From positions 1 to 36,471 of the forward strand of contig USIG01000001.1 in assembly GCA_900554685.1 (NCBI GenBank): DNA of 36,471 nt, given 5' to 3'. Under the pieces are notes generated by a model. That model had not been told where the DNA came from. It did not search any database and worked only from the letters and a program-made list of their open reading frames with translations. This DNA comes from an uncultured Cryptobacterium sp. GTDB lineage: Bacteria > Actinomycetota > Coriobacteriia > Coriobacteriales > Eggerthellaceae. Positions 24,487 through 31,967 of the stretch are shown piece after piece; the first letter of the stretch is position 1, and every line of letters begins with the position of its first letter. The position numbers and the translations under genes were made by a program.

Positions 24487-24580
24487 AAAAAAGCGATGAA
24501 TACTGAATTAACTTACGCTTGGCTTAGTGCGCCTAGGCAGTGCTTTTGGTTATACCGCATTGCCTCATCTACATCGCTTT
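24487..24580 (-). promoter_or_regulatory. candidate attenuator leader of the NlpA/MetQ gene
   Basis: In the leftward transcript AAAGCGATG (24580-24572) pairs with CATCGCTTT (24498-24490), which runs straight into TTTTTTCTC. Inside, AGGCA (24565-24561) pairs with TGCCT (24539-24535). The same CGCTT can instead pair with AAGCG (24520-24516) to make a short hairpin before the U-tract. Mutually exclusive stems next to a U-run suggest transcription attenuation. The SAM-I, SAM-IV and T-box core motifs were looked for and not found. Confidence 0.4.
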
Positions 24581-25111
24581 GTGCACGTCATTGGACTTGC
24601 ACATTCGTTCGTTGAATCTATTGCAGTCTCGTAATGCCTCTTTTGCAAAGCTGCTCACAAGTCCTCCTTTCGGCGTGCGGTATCTTCTTTCTTAGTTCGT
24701 TGTCTGGTTTCTTGTACTGATCCTTTGGCGAACCACTTGGGTTGCGTTCAGATCAATCACTGCCAGAACTAGAATCGACGGGTTTCAATCCTACTCGCTT
24801 TTTCGATTTTGCGTTAATTCATAAACCCGAATGCTGGTTATAGACCCTCCTTATAACAGCCCTCGTTGCAACTTTGCTGCTTGCGTATTACTCTTCGCAG
24901 CAGGTGTCTCTTTGCCCATTAATCTCACGTCCATTAGTCTCATGCTCATTGAGGCCATTGCCTCTTGGTAATCTCATTTACCCATTGGTCTCACGCCCAT
25001 TTGTCTCATTTGCTCATTGCCTCGTTTGCCTATTGGTGCCTACTTAGCGCCTTCTCTAAACGTTCCCCAGCAAAGACCACTACAATAAAGAAAAGCGTGA
25101 AAGGACATCGT
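24581..25111. other. long intergenic stretch upstream of metQ-like and macrodomain genes
   Basis: No gene is supported; a reading frame from 24965 is only an upstream extension of the macrodomain gene. Imperfect hairpins occur at 24831-24859 (GCTG...CAGC) and 24878-24902 (CTGC...GCAG). A run of degenerate 15-base repeats fills 24915-25040. The divergent promoters were not located. Confidence 0.45.
24915..25040. repeat. degenerate tandem repeats of about 15 bases
   Basis: Units of the form CCCATTNGTCTCACG recur: CCCATTAATCTCACGT (24915), CCATTAGTCTCATGC (24931), CCCATTGGTCTCACG (24981), CCCATTTGTCTCATTTG (24996), CTCATTGCCTCGTTTG (25013), CTATTGGTGCC (25030), with a diverged stretch between. 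Non-coding minisatellite-like array before the macrodomain gene. Confidence 0.6.
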
Positions 25112-25954
25112 ATGGATCAGCAACGCAAACGCGATCTTTGTCTCTATCTTGTAAAACGACTCATGAAAGAGCGCCATGATAACGGCGGCTATATCACTCA
25201 GGCTCTTCTCGATATTGTTCCCTCTCCCGATAAACTTGATACCGCTTCCACCACTCAACTATGGCTTGCTTTTCGTGCTTTAGTAAACGTACGCGAACCC
25301 TGGTATGCCGATGATGATTTGTTGGCGGCTCAAGATGAGCTTCTTCAGGGAATGATTCAAGAGGCAGGGATTACTTCTGTTGATGATCTAACACCAGCGC
25401 CTTTAGACGCGCGGCTTCGTTTGTGGAAAGGCGATATCACCACGCTTGCCGCAGATGCAATTGTTAATGCCGCAAACTCAGGCATGACGGGATGCTGGGC
25501 ACCTTTACATTACTGCATCGATAACGCAATTCATACGTTTGCTGGTATACAGCTTCGCTACGAATGCGCTCGCCTCATGATTAAACAAGGGCATGAAGAA
25601 CCCACGGGACAGGCAAAGGTTACACCTGCTTATAATCTTCCTGCCAAGCATGTTATTCATACCGTGGGTCCTATCGCCAATGGCGCCCTCAACGACAAAC
25701 TGCGCGAACAGCTGGCCTCAAGTTATCGCAGCTGTCTTGACGCTGCTGCACAAGAGAAAGATACCTCTCTTGCATTTTGTTGTATCAGTACGGGAGTATT
25801 TGGCTTTCCGGCCGAAGAAGCTGCAAAAATTGCAGTAAACACCACGCGAGCATGGCTCGATAAGCAAGAAGCCCATAATAAAGATGTCCCCGTTGTGATA
25901 TTCAATGTTTTTCTTGATTCGGATGAAGAGATATACAAAAAATTGCTGCAGTAG
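25112..25954 (+). CDS. zinc-containing macrodomain protein-ADP-ribose hydrolase
   Basis: 280 residues from the ATG at 25112, with AAAGGA (25100-25105); this start is chosen over an upstream frame through non-coding repeats. An N-terminal helical region (1-100) precedes a macrodomain: GDIT (107-110), NAAN (119-122), and the zinc motif GCWAPLHYCID with Cys128, His133 and Cys135. Macrodomains of this class remove ADP-ribose from proteins and are normally encoded with a SirTM sirtuin, lipoate ligase and GcvH-like protein. None of these is nearby. It is convergent with the flavin-reductase-like gene, 2 bases away. Confidence 0.87.
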   Translation: MDQQRKRDLCLYLVKRLMKERHDNGGYITQALLDIVPSPDKLDTASTTQLWLAFRALVNVREPWYADDDLLAAQDELLQGMIQEAGITSVDDLTPAPLDARLRLWKGDITTLAADAIVNAANSGMTGCWAPLHYCIDNAIHTFAGIQLRYECARLMIKQGHEEPTGQAKVTPAYNLPAKHVIHTVGPIANGALNDKLREQLASSYRSCLDAAAQEKDTSLAFCCISTGVFGFPAEEAAKIAVNTTRAWLDKQEAHNKDVPVVIFNVFLDSDEEIYKKLLQ

Positions 25955-25956
25955 GC

Positions 25957-26511
25957 TTATTGATTAACCTTCTTTACAGTCTCTAAGCACTTACCCAACT
26001 TTTTCCCTGTGGCTAAATAGGAATAGGTAGGGAATTCAAAGAGTACTGGTGAAATTTTTTCGTAGTCAGGCTTGTCGTTTTCATCAAGCTTGTCTTCTTC
26101 TACCAATGTTGCATCGATAGAACAAATGAAATTATCAAAGCTTTCAGTTTCATAATTATCGCGAACGGTGCATACCAACGTCAAAGGAGCCTCCAAAGGA
26201 ATAGGTGCTCCGTTTTCCGCCTTTTCCCAAGTGAAGATATTTGACTTATCGTCCTTCTTGCCGGATTTAGAGCCAATAGCATCTAATGAGGGAATCATTG
26301 CCTGATCTGCCAAACTAATAGTAAGCGCGCCTGATTCGCGAATACCCTTATTGGTAAAGTGGTTTTTCATACTGCTTATAAGAATACGATCATGTCCGAT
26401 GATACCTACGTGTGCCACCTGTAGCCAGTTAGGCTTTCCATCAACCATTGCCCCCACAACACAAGCTGGTGTGGGATAAAGCGCCAACATAGATCCAACA
26501 TTTTTCTTCAT
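25957..26511 (-). CDS. flavin reductase-like (FMN-binding split barrel) protein
   Basis: 184 residues. The fold is suggested by MLALYPTPACVVGAMVDGKPNWLQVAHVGIIGHDRILISSMKNHFTNKGIRESGALTISL (about 8-70), the usual flavin-binding core of the flavin reductase/flavoredoxin family. It probably binds FMN and moves electrons, or reduces flavin or a quinone/aromatic compound. The partner is unknown. AAAGGAGAG precedes the ATG. Its promoter (26555-26583 region) has a perfect inverted repeat between the -35 and -10, so it is likely repressed by a dedicated regulator, perhaps the MarR protein at 26852. Confidence 0.85.
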   Translation of the reverse strand: MKKNVGSMLALYPTPACVVGAMVDGKPNWLQVAHVGIIGHDRILISSMKNHFTNKGIRESGALTISLADQAMIPSLDAIGSKSGKKDDKSNIFTWEKAENGAPIPLEAPLTLVCTVRDNYETESFDNFICSIDATLVEEDKLDENDKPDYEKISPVLFEFPTYSYLATGKKLGKCLETVKKVNQ

Positions 26512-26851
26512 GTTGCGTCTCTCCTTTGTTTATTTAATATTATTTCTTTATCTGAAATATACGTTACGTTGCGTAACTTGTAAATCGATTTCGTAATTTT
26601 TATTTATTTAATATTGGATTTAGTCATGGCATTATTCATAAGAAAATAAACGGTAGCTTTTCCACTCAGCACTATTTCACGTATAGAGCATTAGTGCGTA
26701 ACTCATTAAGAACCCTTAACAACCAGCGCGATAAAACTTGCCACGTTTAAGCAATACACACCGGTTTTCAAGGACAAAGAAGGGATTCATCGGGATGCGA
26801 TTAAAACATCAGAGCGTGCCTGAGTGCCTGGGTATCTGGGTGCCTGAATAC
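26512..26851. other. intergenic stretch, flavin-reductase promoter then nothing recognised
   Basis: The low-coordinate end holds the leftward promoter and operator of the flavin-reductase-like gene. The remainder (about 26590-26851) shows no gene. One further GTGCGTAAC sequence near 26694 resembles half of the operator. No structure beyond this was seen. Confidence 0.4.
26554..26583 (-). promoter_or_regulatory. promoter with embedded operator, flavin-reductase-like gene
   Basis: Leftward, TTACAA and TATATT are 16 bases apart. The spacer is filled by the perfect inverted repeat GTTACG-TTG-CGTAAC (26563-26577). A repressor bound there would block the promoter. The -35 is weak (3 of 6), the -10 good (5 of 6). 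Confidence 0.5.
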
Positions 26852-27334
26852 CTAAAGCAGATTCTCCTCCTTGGCAAAGTCACGCAGCATTCTTATCAGA
26901 ATATCTTTTTCGCTTTCTGAATACGCATCAAGCAAACGTATAAGCCTTGCTTGCTTCTGTTTGTGGATTTGTCGATGTGCCAACTGCGCGCTTTCCCCTA
27001 ATGAGGTTAAGGTAAGGCACTTCTCTTTTTTGTTGTTAGTTTTTGCATGTATTGCAACATACCCTTTTTGCTCAAGACGCTTAATAATTTTAGAGATGCC
27101 GCCACGTGTCATTTTGAGAGAATCCGCTATATGAGCAGCAGTAATGTTATCGTTCTCCCCGATTTCTTGAATAACATGGCACTCCGTGATAGAGAGGGTT
27201 GGTGCGCCTTGTCTACCAAGCTCTTTCAAAGCATCAGCAATGGAACGCGAAAACGATGCTTCATTTTCGGAAGAAGCATCCACTATGAGCTGAACTAAAT
27301 GTTCTATCTCTTCATTCCTATTTTCCTGCTGCAT
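26852..27334 (-). CDS. MarR-family transcriptional regulator
   Basis: 160 residues from the ATG at 27334, preceded by TTGGAG; an extension to 27370 has no ribosome site and crosses an operator. The winged helix is visible as TLSITECHVIQEIGENDNITAAHIADSLKMTRGGISKIIKRLEQKGYVAIHAKTNNKKEKCLTLTSLG (about 55-120). It is divergent from the small membrane haem-protein candidate at 27519. Two GTTTC-N4-GAAAC operators lie between them, so it probably represses itself and that gene. The effector is unknown. Confidence 0.88.
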   Translation of the reverse strand: MQQENRNEEIEHLVQLIVDASSENEASFSRSIADALKELGRQGAPTLSITECHVIQEIGENDNITAAHIADSLKMTRGGISKIIKRLEQKGYVAIHAKTNNKKEKCLTLTSLGESAQLAHRQIHKQKQARLIRLLDAYSESEKDILIRMLRDFAKEENLL

Positions 27335-27348
27335 TATTTTCTCCAAAA

Positions 27349-27405
27349 GTTTCCATGGAAACAAAATCATACTTTTGCTAAAATAGTTTCTACGGAAACT
27401 ATTTT
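27349..27405. promoter_or_regulatory. two GTTTC-N4-GAAAC operators in the marR divergent region
   Basis: GTTTCCATGGAAAC (27349-27362) is a perfect palindrome. A second site has the same core, GTTTC-TACG-GAAAC, extended to perfect 11-base arms (27380-27390/27395-27405). Centres are 37 bases apart. The first lies 15 bases upstream of the MarR start codon. Typical of MarR autoregulation. Confidence 0.75.
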
Positions 27406-27518
27406 GCCTTTCTGTAAATTATAGTTCACGACGAAAGTGAAATTTTTAAAGAACCTACTGATCTTGGCTTTGCCAAACAGCTACTTAAACATCTATTGAA
27501 CTGCTGAAAGGATGCAGA

Positions 27519-27878
27519 ATGATATCCCATTGGCTCGGATGGATATCCTTAGTAATTGGACTTTTGCTTCTCGCTAAATTTTTCGGACGATTGTCCAAAA
27601 GCAAAATAATCAATCAGTACCTTAGAAAGATCCATAAACCTCTGGGAAACGCCCTTATCGCAATAGCGGTGATCCATGGAGTTCTTTCGTTTGCAGGTAA
27701 TACACAAGCTCTTTTGCAGGGACTTACAGGACTGCTCGCTTTGCTGAGCGCTTTTTTCCTTGCAAGAACGTTCTACGCGAAGAAAAAGCTTAAAAACAAA
27801 TGGCTCCAGATGCACAAGCATCTAGCGTTGCTGTTCTTGGTTCTTATCGTTATTCATATATCACTGTCGCTTGTGTAA
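27519..27878 (+). CDS. minimal four-helix membrane protein, candidate dihaem cytochrome b
   Basis: 119 residues with four hydrophobic segments. His39 and His53, and His99 and His113, form two H-X13-H pairs in the second and fourth helices (RKIHKPLGN ... VIHG; MHKHLALL ... VIHI). Two His separated by 13 residues on two helices is the bis-His dihaem pattern of cytochrome b and ferric-reductase/NOX membrane cores. No flavin or NADPH domain is attached. Function as electron carrier across the membrane is inferred. AAAGGAT (27507-27513) supports the start. It is probably controlled by the divergent MarR. Confidence 0.72.
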   Translation: MISHWLGWISLVIGLLLLAKFFGRLSKSKIINQYLRKIHKPLGNALIAIAVIHGVLSFAGNTQALLQGLTGLLALLSAFFLARTFYAKKKLKNKWLQMHKHLALLFLVLIVIHISLSLV

Positions 27879-27903
27879 GTGATAAGTAACCTTAAAAAGA
27901 GCA

Positions 27904-27932
27904 AGAGGCTCGACAAAATATGCCGAGCCTCT
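27904..27932 (-). terminator. two-sided terminator between the small membrane gene and hcp
   Basis: A perfect 9-bp stem AGAGGCTCG/CGAGCCTCT (27904-27912/27924-27932). Read leftward, after four more bases (TTGC) it is followed by TCTTTTT, giving a good terminator for hcp. The rightward side has few U. Confidence 0.7.
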
Positions 27933-27992
27933 CTCCGTTACATTCTCTACGCTAAAGTACGCTTATTCCTTGCTGCTAATTCCAGCGTTTTT

Positions 27993-29573
27993 CTACATCA
28001 AAGCCTTCAGATCGTCTTCGGGTGTGGAAATAGGAGCTAATTCAAAGGTATTAACAAGAACCTCTAGCACAGCTGGCGACACAAAAGCAGGCAGCGTAGG
28101 TCCTAAACGAATTCCCTTAATGCCAAGATGTAAAAGCGTAAGCAAAATACATACTGCTTTCTGTTCATACCAAGAAAGGACCAAGCTTAAAGGCAGTTCG
28201 TTAACCTCGCACTTGAAAGCATCAGCAAGAGCTAATGCAACTTGGATGGCCCCATAAGCATCATTGCACTGACCCATATCAAGCAAGCGCGGAATACCTC
28301 CAATGTCACCAAGATCACGATCATTGAAGCGGAACTTTCCACAGCCAAGAGTGAGTATGATTGAATCTTGTGGTGCCTGATCAACAAATTCACTGAAGTA
28401 GTTACGACCTGAACGCGCGCCATCGCAACCGCCTACCAAGAAGAAATGCTTGATGGCTCCGCTCTGCACTGCGCCAACAACGGTATCGACAAGACCTAAA
28501 ATGGTTCCGTGTCCAAACCCTGTAGATAACACAGTTCCACCATTTGTCCCAAAGAACTGCTGTGTCTGCCCGAACCCACCTAGTTCTTTGGCCTTAGCAA
28601 TCACGGGAGCGAAATCTTTGTCTTCACCTATATGCTGAAGTCCTTCGTATCCCACAACAGAAGTCGTAAATACTCGATCAGCATACGAATCGCGTGGAGG
28701 CATAAGGCAGTTAGTGGTAAACAAGAACGCGCCAGGAATCTGCGCAAACTCTTTCTGCTGATTTTGCCAAGCCGTGCCAAAATGTCCCTTTAGGTGGTCG
28801 TATTTTCTCAACTCCGGATAACCATGAGCAGGAAGCATTTCTCCGTGTGTATAAACAGACACTCCCGTTCCCTTGGTCTGCTCAAGCAATAAGTAAAGAT
28901 CATGCAAATCGTGACCGGAAACAACAATAAACGGACCCGGTTCAATCTTCATCTCGACCTCTGTCGGAGAAGGAGTGCCATAGGTTTTCGTATTTGCCTT
29001 ATCGAGTAGAGCCATGCAGGTGAGATTAACTTCCCCTACTTTTAAGCTAAGCGCAATAAGATCATCAACCGATAAAGTTTCGTCTGCCAGCGAAGCGAGC
29101 CCTTCCACAAAGAAGCGATTCATGCCCTCATCGGTATACCCTAGCACCCAAGCATGATGAGCATAGGCCCCCATACCGCGCAGTCCAAAAAGAATAAGCG
29201 ACTTTAACGAACGAAGGGTATCTTCTGCTTGCCAAAGCGTTTCAACATTATAGGCATCAGGCAGCTCTACCTTTGCATGAGCAGAAAGCTCACTCATATG
29301 TTCGCGTACGCCTTGAGTGTAAGTTTCGATAGCCTTATCATCAAAATTTACATTGGTAACTGTAACGAACAATCCTTCAATAATACGATGGTAGGTTTCC
29401 TGAGTCGCTACACCTCCCTGATGTGCCACGCAAGCTAAATCAACCAAAGCGCTGGTTAGCTGATCTTGCAAGGCAGCCGTGTGGGCCGTTTTGCCACATG
29501 TCCCCCTGCTCGATGTGCAACCAGAACATCCAGCAGTTTGCTCACACTGGAAACAAAACATTTGAGTATCCAT
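27993..29573 (-). CDS. hcp: hybrid cluster protein / hydroxylamine reductase
   Basis: 526 residues from the ATG at 29573 (MDTQMFCFQCEQTAGC), preceded by AGGGGA; an ATG eight codons earlier lacks a ribosome site. N-terminal cluster Cys7, 10, 19 and 26. Hybrid-cluster ligand motifs appear in order: SGHDLHDLYLL, TNCLMPPRDSY, GGCDGARSGRNYF, LGCGKFRF and DMGQCNDAYGA. Hcp reduces NO or hydroxylamine in anaerobes under nitrosative stress. No Hcr reductase is adjacent. The Crp/Fnr gene is divergent with a perfect palindrome between them near -41.5 of a plausible hcp start point. Confidence 0.95.
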   Translation of the reverse strand: MDTQMFCFQCEQTAGCSGCTSSRGTCGKTAHTAALQDQLTSALVDLACVAHQGGVATQETYHRIIEGLFVTVTNVNFDDKAIETYTQGVREHMSELSAHAKVELPDAYNVETLWQAEDTLRSLKSLILFGLRGMGAYAHHAWVLGYTDEGMNRFFVEGLASLADETLSVDDLIALSLKVGEVNLTCMALLDKANTKTYGTPSPTEVEMKIEPGPFIVVSGHDLHDLYLLLEQTKGTGVSVYTHGEMLPAHGYPELRKYDHLKGHFGTAWQNQQKEFAQIPGAFLFTTNCLMPPRDSYADRVFTTSVVGYEGLQHIGEDKDFAPVIAKAKELGGFGQTQQFFGTNGGTVLSTGFGHGTILGLVDTVVGAVQSGAIKHFFLVGGCDGARSGRNYFSEFVDQAPQDSIILTLGCGKFRFNDRDLGDIGGIPRLLDMGQCNDAYGAIQVALALADAFKCEVNELPLSLVLSWYEQKAVCILLTLLHLGIKGIRLGPTLPAFVSPAVLEVLVNTFELAPISTPEDDLKALM

Positions 29574-29606
29574 TGCATCCCCTATCGTCTCGCACATAAT
29601 GACATC

Positions 29607-29663
29607 AGACTAAAGAGAACCAATTCTGTTGTATGTTGGATTTCCAACAAAGCTGTGACATAA
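29607..29663. promoter_or_regulatory. hcp / crp-fnr divergent promoter with Fnr-type palindrome
   Basis: TGTTGGA-TT-TCCAACA (29634-29649) is a perfect 16-base palindrome of the Crp/Fnr form TTGG-N4-CCAA. Rightward, TTGGAT (29636-29641) and CATAAT (29658-29663) are 16 bases apart, so the palindrome covers the -35 of the regulator gene. Leftward, TAGTCT (29612-29607) as -10 puts the palindrome centre about 41.5 bases upstream of the hcp start point, the class II activator position. Confidence 0.6.
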
Positions 29664-29670
29664 TCGGGAA

Positions 29671-30444
29671 ATGCAAAGGGATTTAGACATACCAACTCTA
29701 CAAAGCAACTGCACTATAGATCCAAATTCTTTAGATAGCTTCTCTCGGCCATTTCGCCGTTATCTCGATGCTCTAAAGCAAACACCTCTTTTCGTAGGCA
29801 TGACAGAAATTGAAATTCTTTTACTTCTTCGTTGCTTCAAAGCAAAAAAGAACCAGTTTGCGAAAGGAAGCTATCTGATCCGTACAGGAGAGGTTGTGCC
29901 TTATCTTGGAATTGTCGTCGAAGGATTTGTCGAAGTGATTCAAGAAGATTTTTGGGGCAACCGCAATCTAGTTGCGAAGTTTGGAGCAGGACATATTTTT
30001 GCCGAATCCTTCGCGTGTGCTGCGCAAGGCGCTCGCCGCGAAATAAAATCCCTCGTTTCCGTGTTTGCGCCCCAAGATTGCACGATACTCTGGCTTTCTC
30101 CCAACAGTATTACTGCACCATGCAATCAAGCATGCCCGCATCATACCCGCATGTTGCAAAATCTTTTAGGTGTCTTTGCACTTAAAAACATTACGCTCAG
30201 TGAAAAGCTTACCCATATGGGCAAGCGCTCAACACGAAACAAGCTGCTTTCCTATTTGTCGGCGCAAGCCGCACAGGCAGGATCTTCTCGCTTCACTATC
30301 CCGTTTAATCGCCAACAACTAGCAGATTATCTCTCTGTTGAACGAAGCGCCATGTGCGTCGAGCTTTCAAAGTTACAAGCCGAAGGGGTACTTGTGTATC
30401 ACCGTAATAATTTCGAACTACTCCAGAAAAGCATTGAACAGTAA
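29671..30444 (+). CDS. Crp/Fnr-family regulator, probable hcp activator (HcpR-like)
   Basis: 257 residues. A cNMP-binding-type beta-roll (about 40-150: FVGMTEIEILLLLRCFKAKKNQFAKGSYLIRTGEVVPYLGIVVEGFVEVI) is followed by a dimer helix and HTH (FTIPFNRQQLADYLSVERSAMCVELSKLQAEGVL). There is no Fnr-type N-terminal Cys cluster. Divergent pairing with hcp is typical of HcpR/DNR-type regulators that respond to NO. The -10 CATAAT ends 7 bases before the ATG, so the mRNA may be leaderless. Autoregulation through the shared palindrome is likely. Confidence 0.87.
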   Translation: MQRDLDIPTLQSNCTIDPNSLDSFSRPFRRYLDALKQTPLFVGMTEIEILLLLRCFKAKKNQFAKGSYLIRTGEVVPYLGIVVEGFVEVIQEDFWGNRNLVAKFGAGHIFAESFACAAQGARREIKSLVSVFAPQDCTILWLSPNSITAPCNQACPHHTRMLQNLLGVFALKNITLSEKLTHMGKRSTRNKLLSYLSAQAAQAGSSRFTIPFNRQQLADYLSVERSAMCVELSKLQAEGVLVYHRNNFELLQKSIEQ

Positions 30445-30522
30445 AGAAATTAAGAACACTGGAACAAAAACTTGACTCTCTCGCCACGTCAACGTCCATC
30501 CTGTTTTCAGGAGGTGCCGAGA

Positions 30523-31311
30523 ATGAAGAAATCACATAACAAAGAAATCCAGAGCTATACCATTGGTCAACTTGCTAAGTTAGCAGGAGTGAGCGCCCGC
30601 ACCCTAAGATATTACGAGGATGAAGGGCTTATTCACCCTTTGAGAACAAGTACCAACTATCGTATCTACCACGAGAAAGACGCAAGACGCCTTGCGCAAA
30701 TCCTCGCTATGAGAGCCTGCGGACTTCCACTCACGACCATACGACACCTACTCGAAGATTTGGATGCCGATATCCATGGAGCTCTTGTCTCGCACCTTTG
30801 TTCTCTGCAAAAGCAGAAGAAATCTTTGAAAGAGGCAATCGCTCGAACCGAAAAGGCGATAGCCGCAATCGAAAGGATGGAAGACGTGGACAGCAAAACC
30901 GCATTTAACGAACTCAAAAAGAAAGGTCTGAAGGATTTTGAAGAAACATACGGTCAAGAAGCACGCCAGCTCTACGGTGATGATGCCATTGAAGCCGCCA
31001 ACAAACGGATGATGGCACTTACGCGCGACGAATGGGATGCTAAAGAGCTCCTTGAAGACTCTATTAAAGTGCAGTTGCGTTTAGCAATGGCTTCTGGAGA
31101 TATAGCTGGCACCGAAGCACGCGAACTCGCTTGCATGCACGAGCGTTGGATCCGCATTCATTGGGGTAATGACGCTTATAGCAAACAAGCCCATTTAGGT
31201 CTCGCGAAAACCTATCTTGCCGATGAACGTTTTCGTGCCTACTACGAAAAAGCCGCTGGCAAAGGTGCAACCGAATTTCTAGTCGGTGCACTCGAAGCGT
31301 ATTTGAAATAG
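30523..31311 (+). CDS. MerR-family regulator with TipAS-like C-terminal domain
   Basis: 262 residues from the ATG at 30523, preceded by CAGGAGGT at good spacing; a longer frame from 30472 crosses the promoter region. MerR HTH: YTIGQLAKLAGVSARTLRYYEDEGLIHPLRTSTNYRIYHEKDARRL (about 10-55), then a coiled-coil dimer helix (about 90-115). The C-terminal half (about 130-262; LACMHERWIRIHWGNDAYSKQAHLGLAKTYLADERF) is a TipAS antibiotic-recognition domain. Such proteins bind peptide antibiotics and activate resistance genes. No resistance gene is adjacent, so it may act only on itself or at a distance. Confidence 0.9.
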   Translation: MKKSHNKEIQSYTIGQLAKLAGVSARTLRYYEDEGLIHPLRTSTNYRIYHEKDARRLAQILAMRACGLPLTTIRHLLEDLDADIHGALVSHLCSLQKQKKSLKEAIARTEKAIAAIERMEDVDSKTAFNELKKKGLKDFEETYGQEARQLYGDDAIEAANKRMMALTRDEWDAKELLEDSIKVQLRLAMASGDIAGTEARELACMHERWIRIHWGNDAYSKQAHLGLAKTYLADERFRAYYEKAAGKGATEFLVGALEAYLK

Positions 31312-31358
31312 TTTTAGAAACGAGCATCTGATACGAGATGCAAGTATAAAAGCGTTTG

Positions 31359-31389
31359 TGAGCCGAGCCCACTATCGTGACTCGGCTCA
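31359..31389 (+). terminator. hairpin after the MerR gene
   Basis: A 9-bp stem TGAGCCGAG/CTCGGCTCA (31359-31367/31381-31389) lies 48 bases after the stop. There is no U-tract on the rightward side, so termination is plausible but not certain. Confidence 0.5.
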
Positions 31390-31967
31390 AAATGGTAAAA
31401 GCGGCGTACAATGATTGTTTTGGGAAGGCTTAGTCGATGCGGATATTGAGAAAGCGTGACCAACAATAGTATTGCGAAAACTGCACTTTTTCTTGTATCT
31501 AGTATTGCGATTTATGCTGTTTTTTCTCAGAAAGACACATCAAATAAAGGCATGCTGGAACTCAAGCCAATTTATTTAGCGCTCGTGATAATTGAGGGTC
31601 TATAAGGCAGGACTAGTGAATATGCGTTTTTTGAAAGTATTACAAACTGCAGTTTATAGAAAAACCGTATTGCTACATCCCTAGAAATCGCATCCCTAAT
31701 TTTGAGCATGTTTGGCATATAGGACAAAACAGCCAACAGCAATCTGCTTATCATTATCGAAACCAATGCAGATAAATGATATTGAGAAGTCCCAACGGTA
31801 ACATCAGAAGGTTTTCGCGGTTTTGGTTTTTGGGACTTCATGTATCTTGAAAACGCAAGCCAAAGAACCGTAAGAAGAGACGCTTCCTGCCGAGAACCTC
31901 CCCTGTTAAGGGGCAAAAGTTTCATATAATGCGATATATTGCCTGTTAAAATGAATTTGAAGCGCAG
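31390..31967. other. non-coding stretch at the edge of the decayed mobile region
   Basis: No gene is supported; a leftward frame at 31572-31925 has no ribosome site or recognisable family. The motif AGTATTGCGA occurs at 31468 and 31501, with a relative AGTATTACAAACTGCA at 31635 that matches the context of the first copy (AACTGCA). A TATAAT (31925-31930) precedes the ATPase remnant. CCCCT-N4-AGGGG is at 31900-31913. Confidence 0.4.

Noticed and set aside
24435..24840. SAM riboswitch or T-box before the NlpA/MetQ gene
   Set aside because: The core motifs (GAUGAAACCCGGCAACC-like for SAM-I, GGUGGNACCGCG for T-box) are absent; only an unclassified stem competition remains.
24915..25040. Coding repeat protein in the degenerate 15-base array
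   Set aside because: Unit length drifts between 14 and 17 bases, so no frame keeps a repeated peptide, and no start with a ribosome site precedes it.
24965..25111. 49-residue N-terminal extension of the macrodomain protein
   Set aside because: It is translated from degenerate repeats, and the ATG at 25112 has a proper ribosome site and matches the usual family start.
31572..31925. 117-residue leftward open frame
   Set aside because: No ribosome site, no family resemblance, irregular composition and position in a decayed region.
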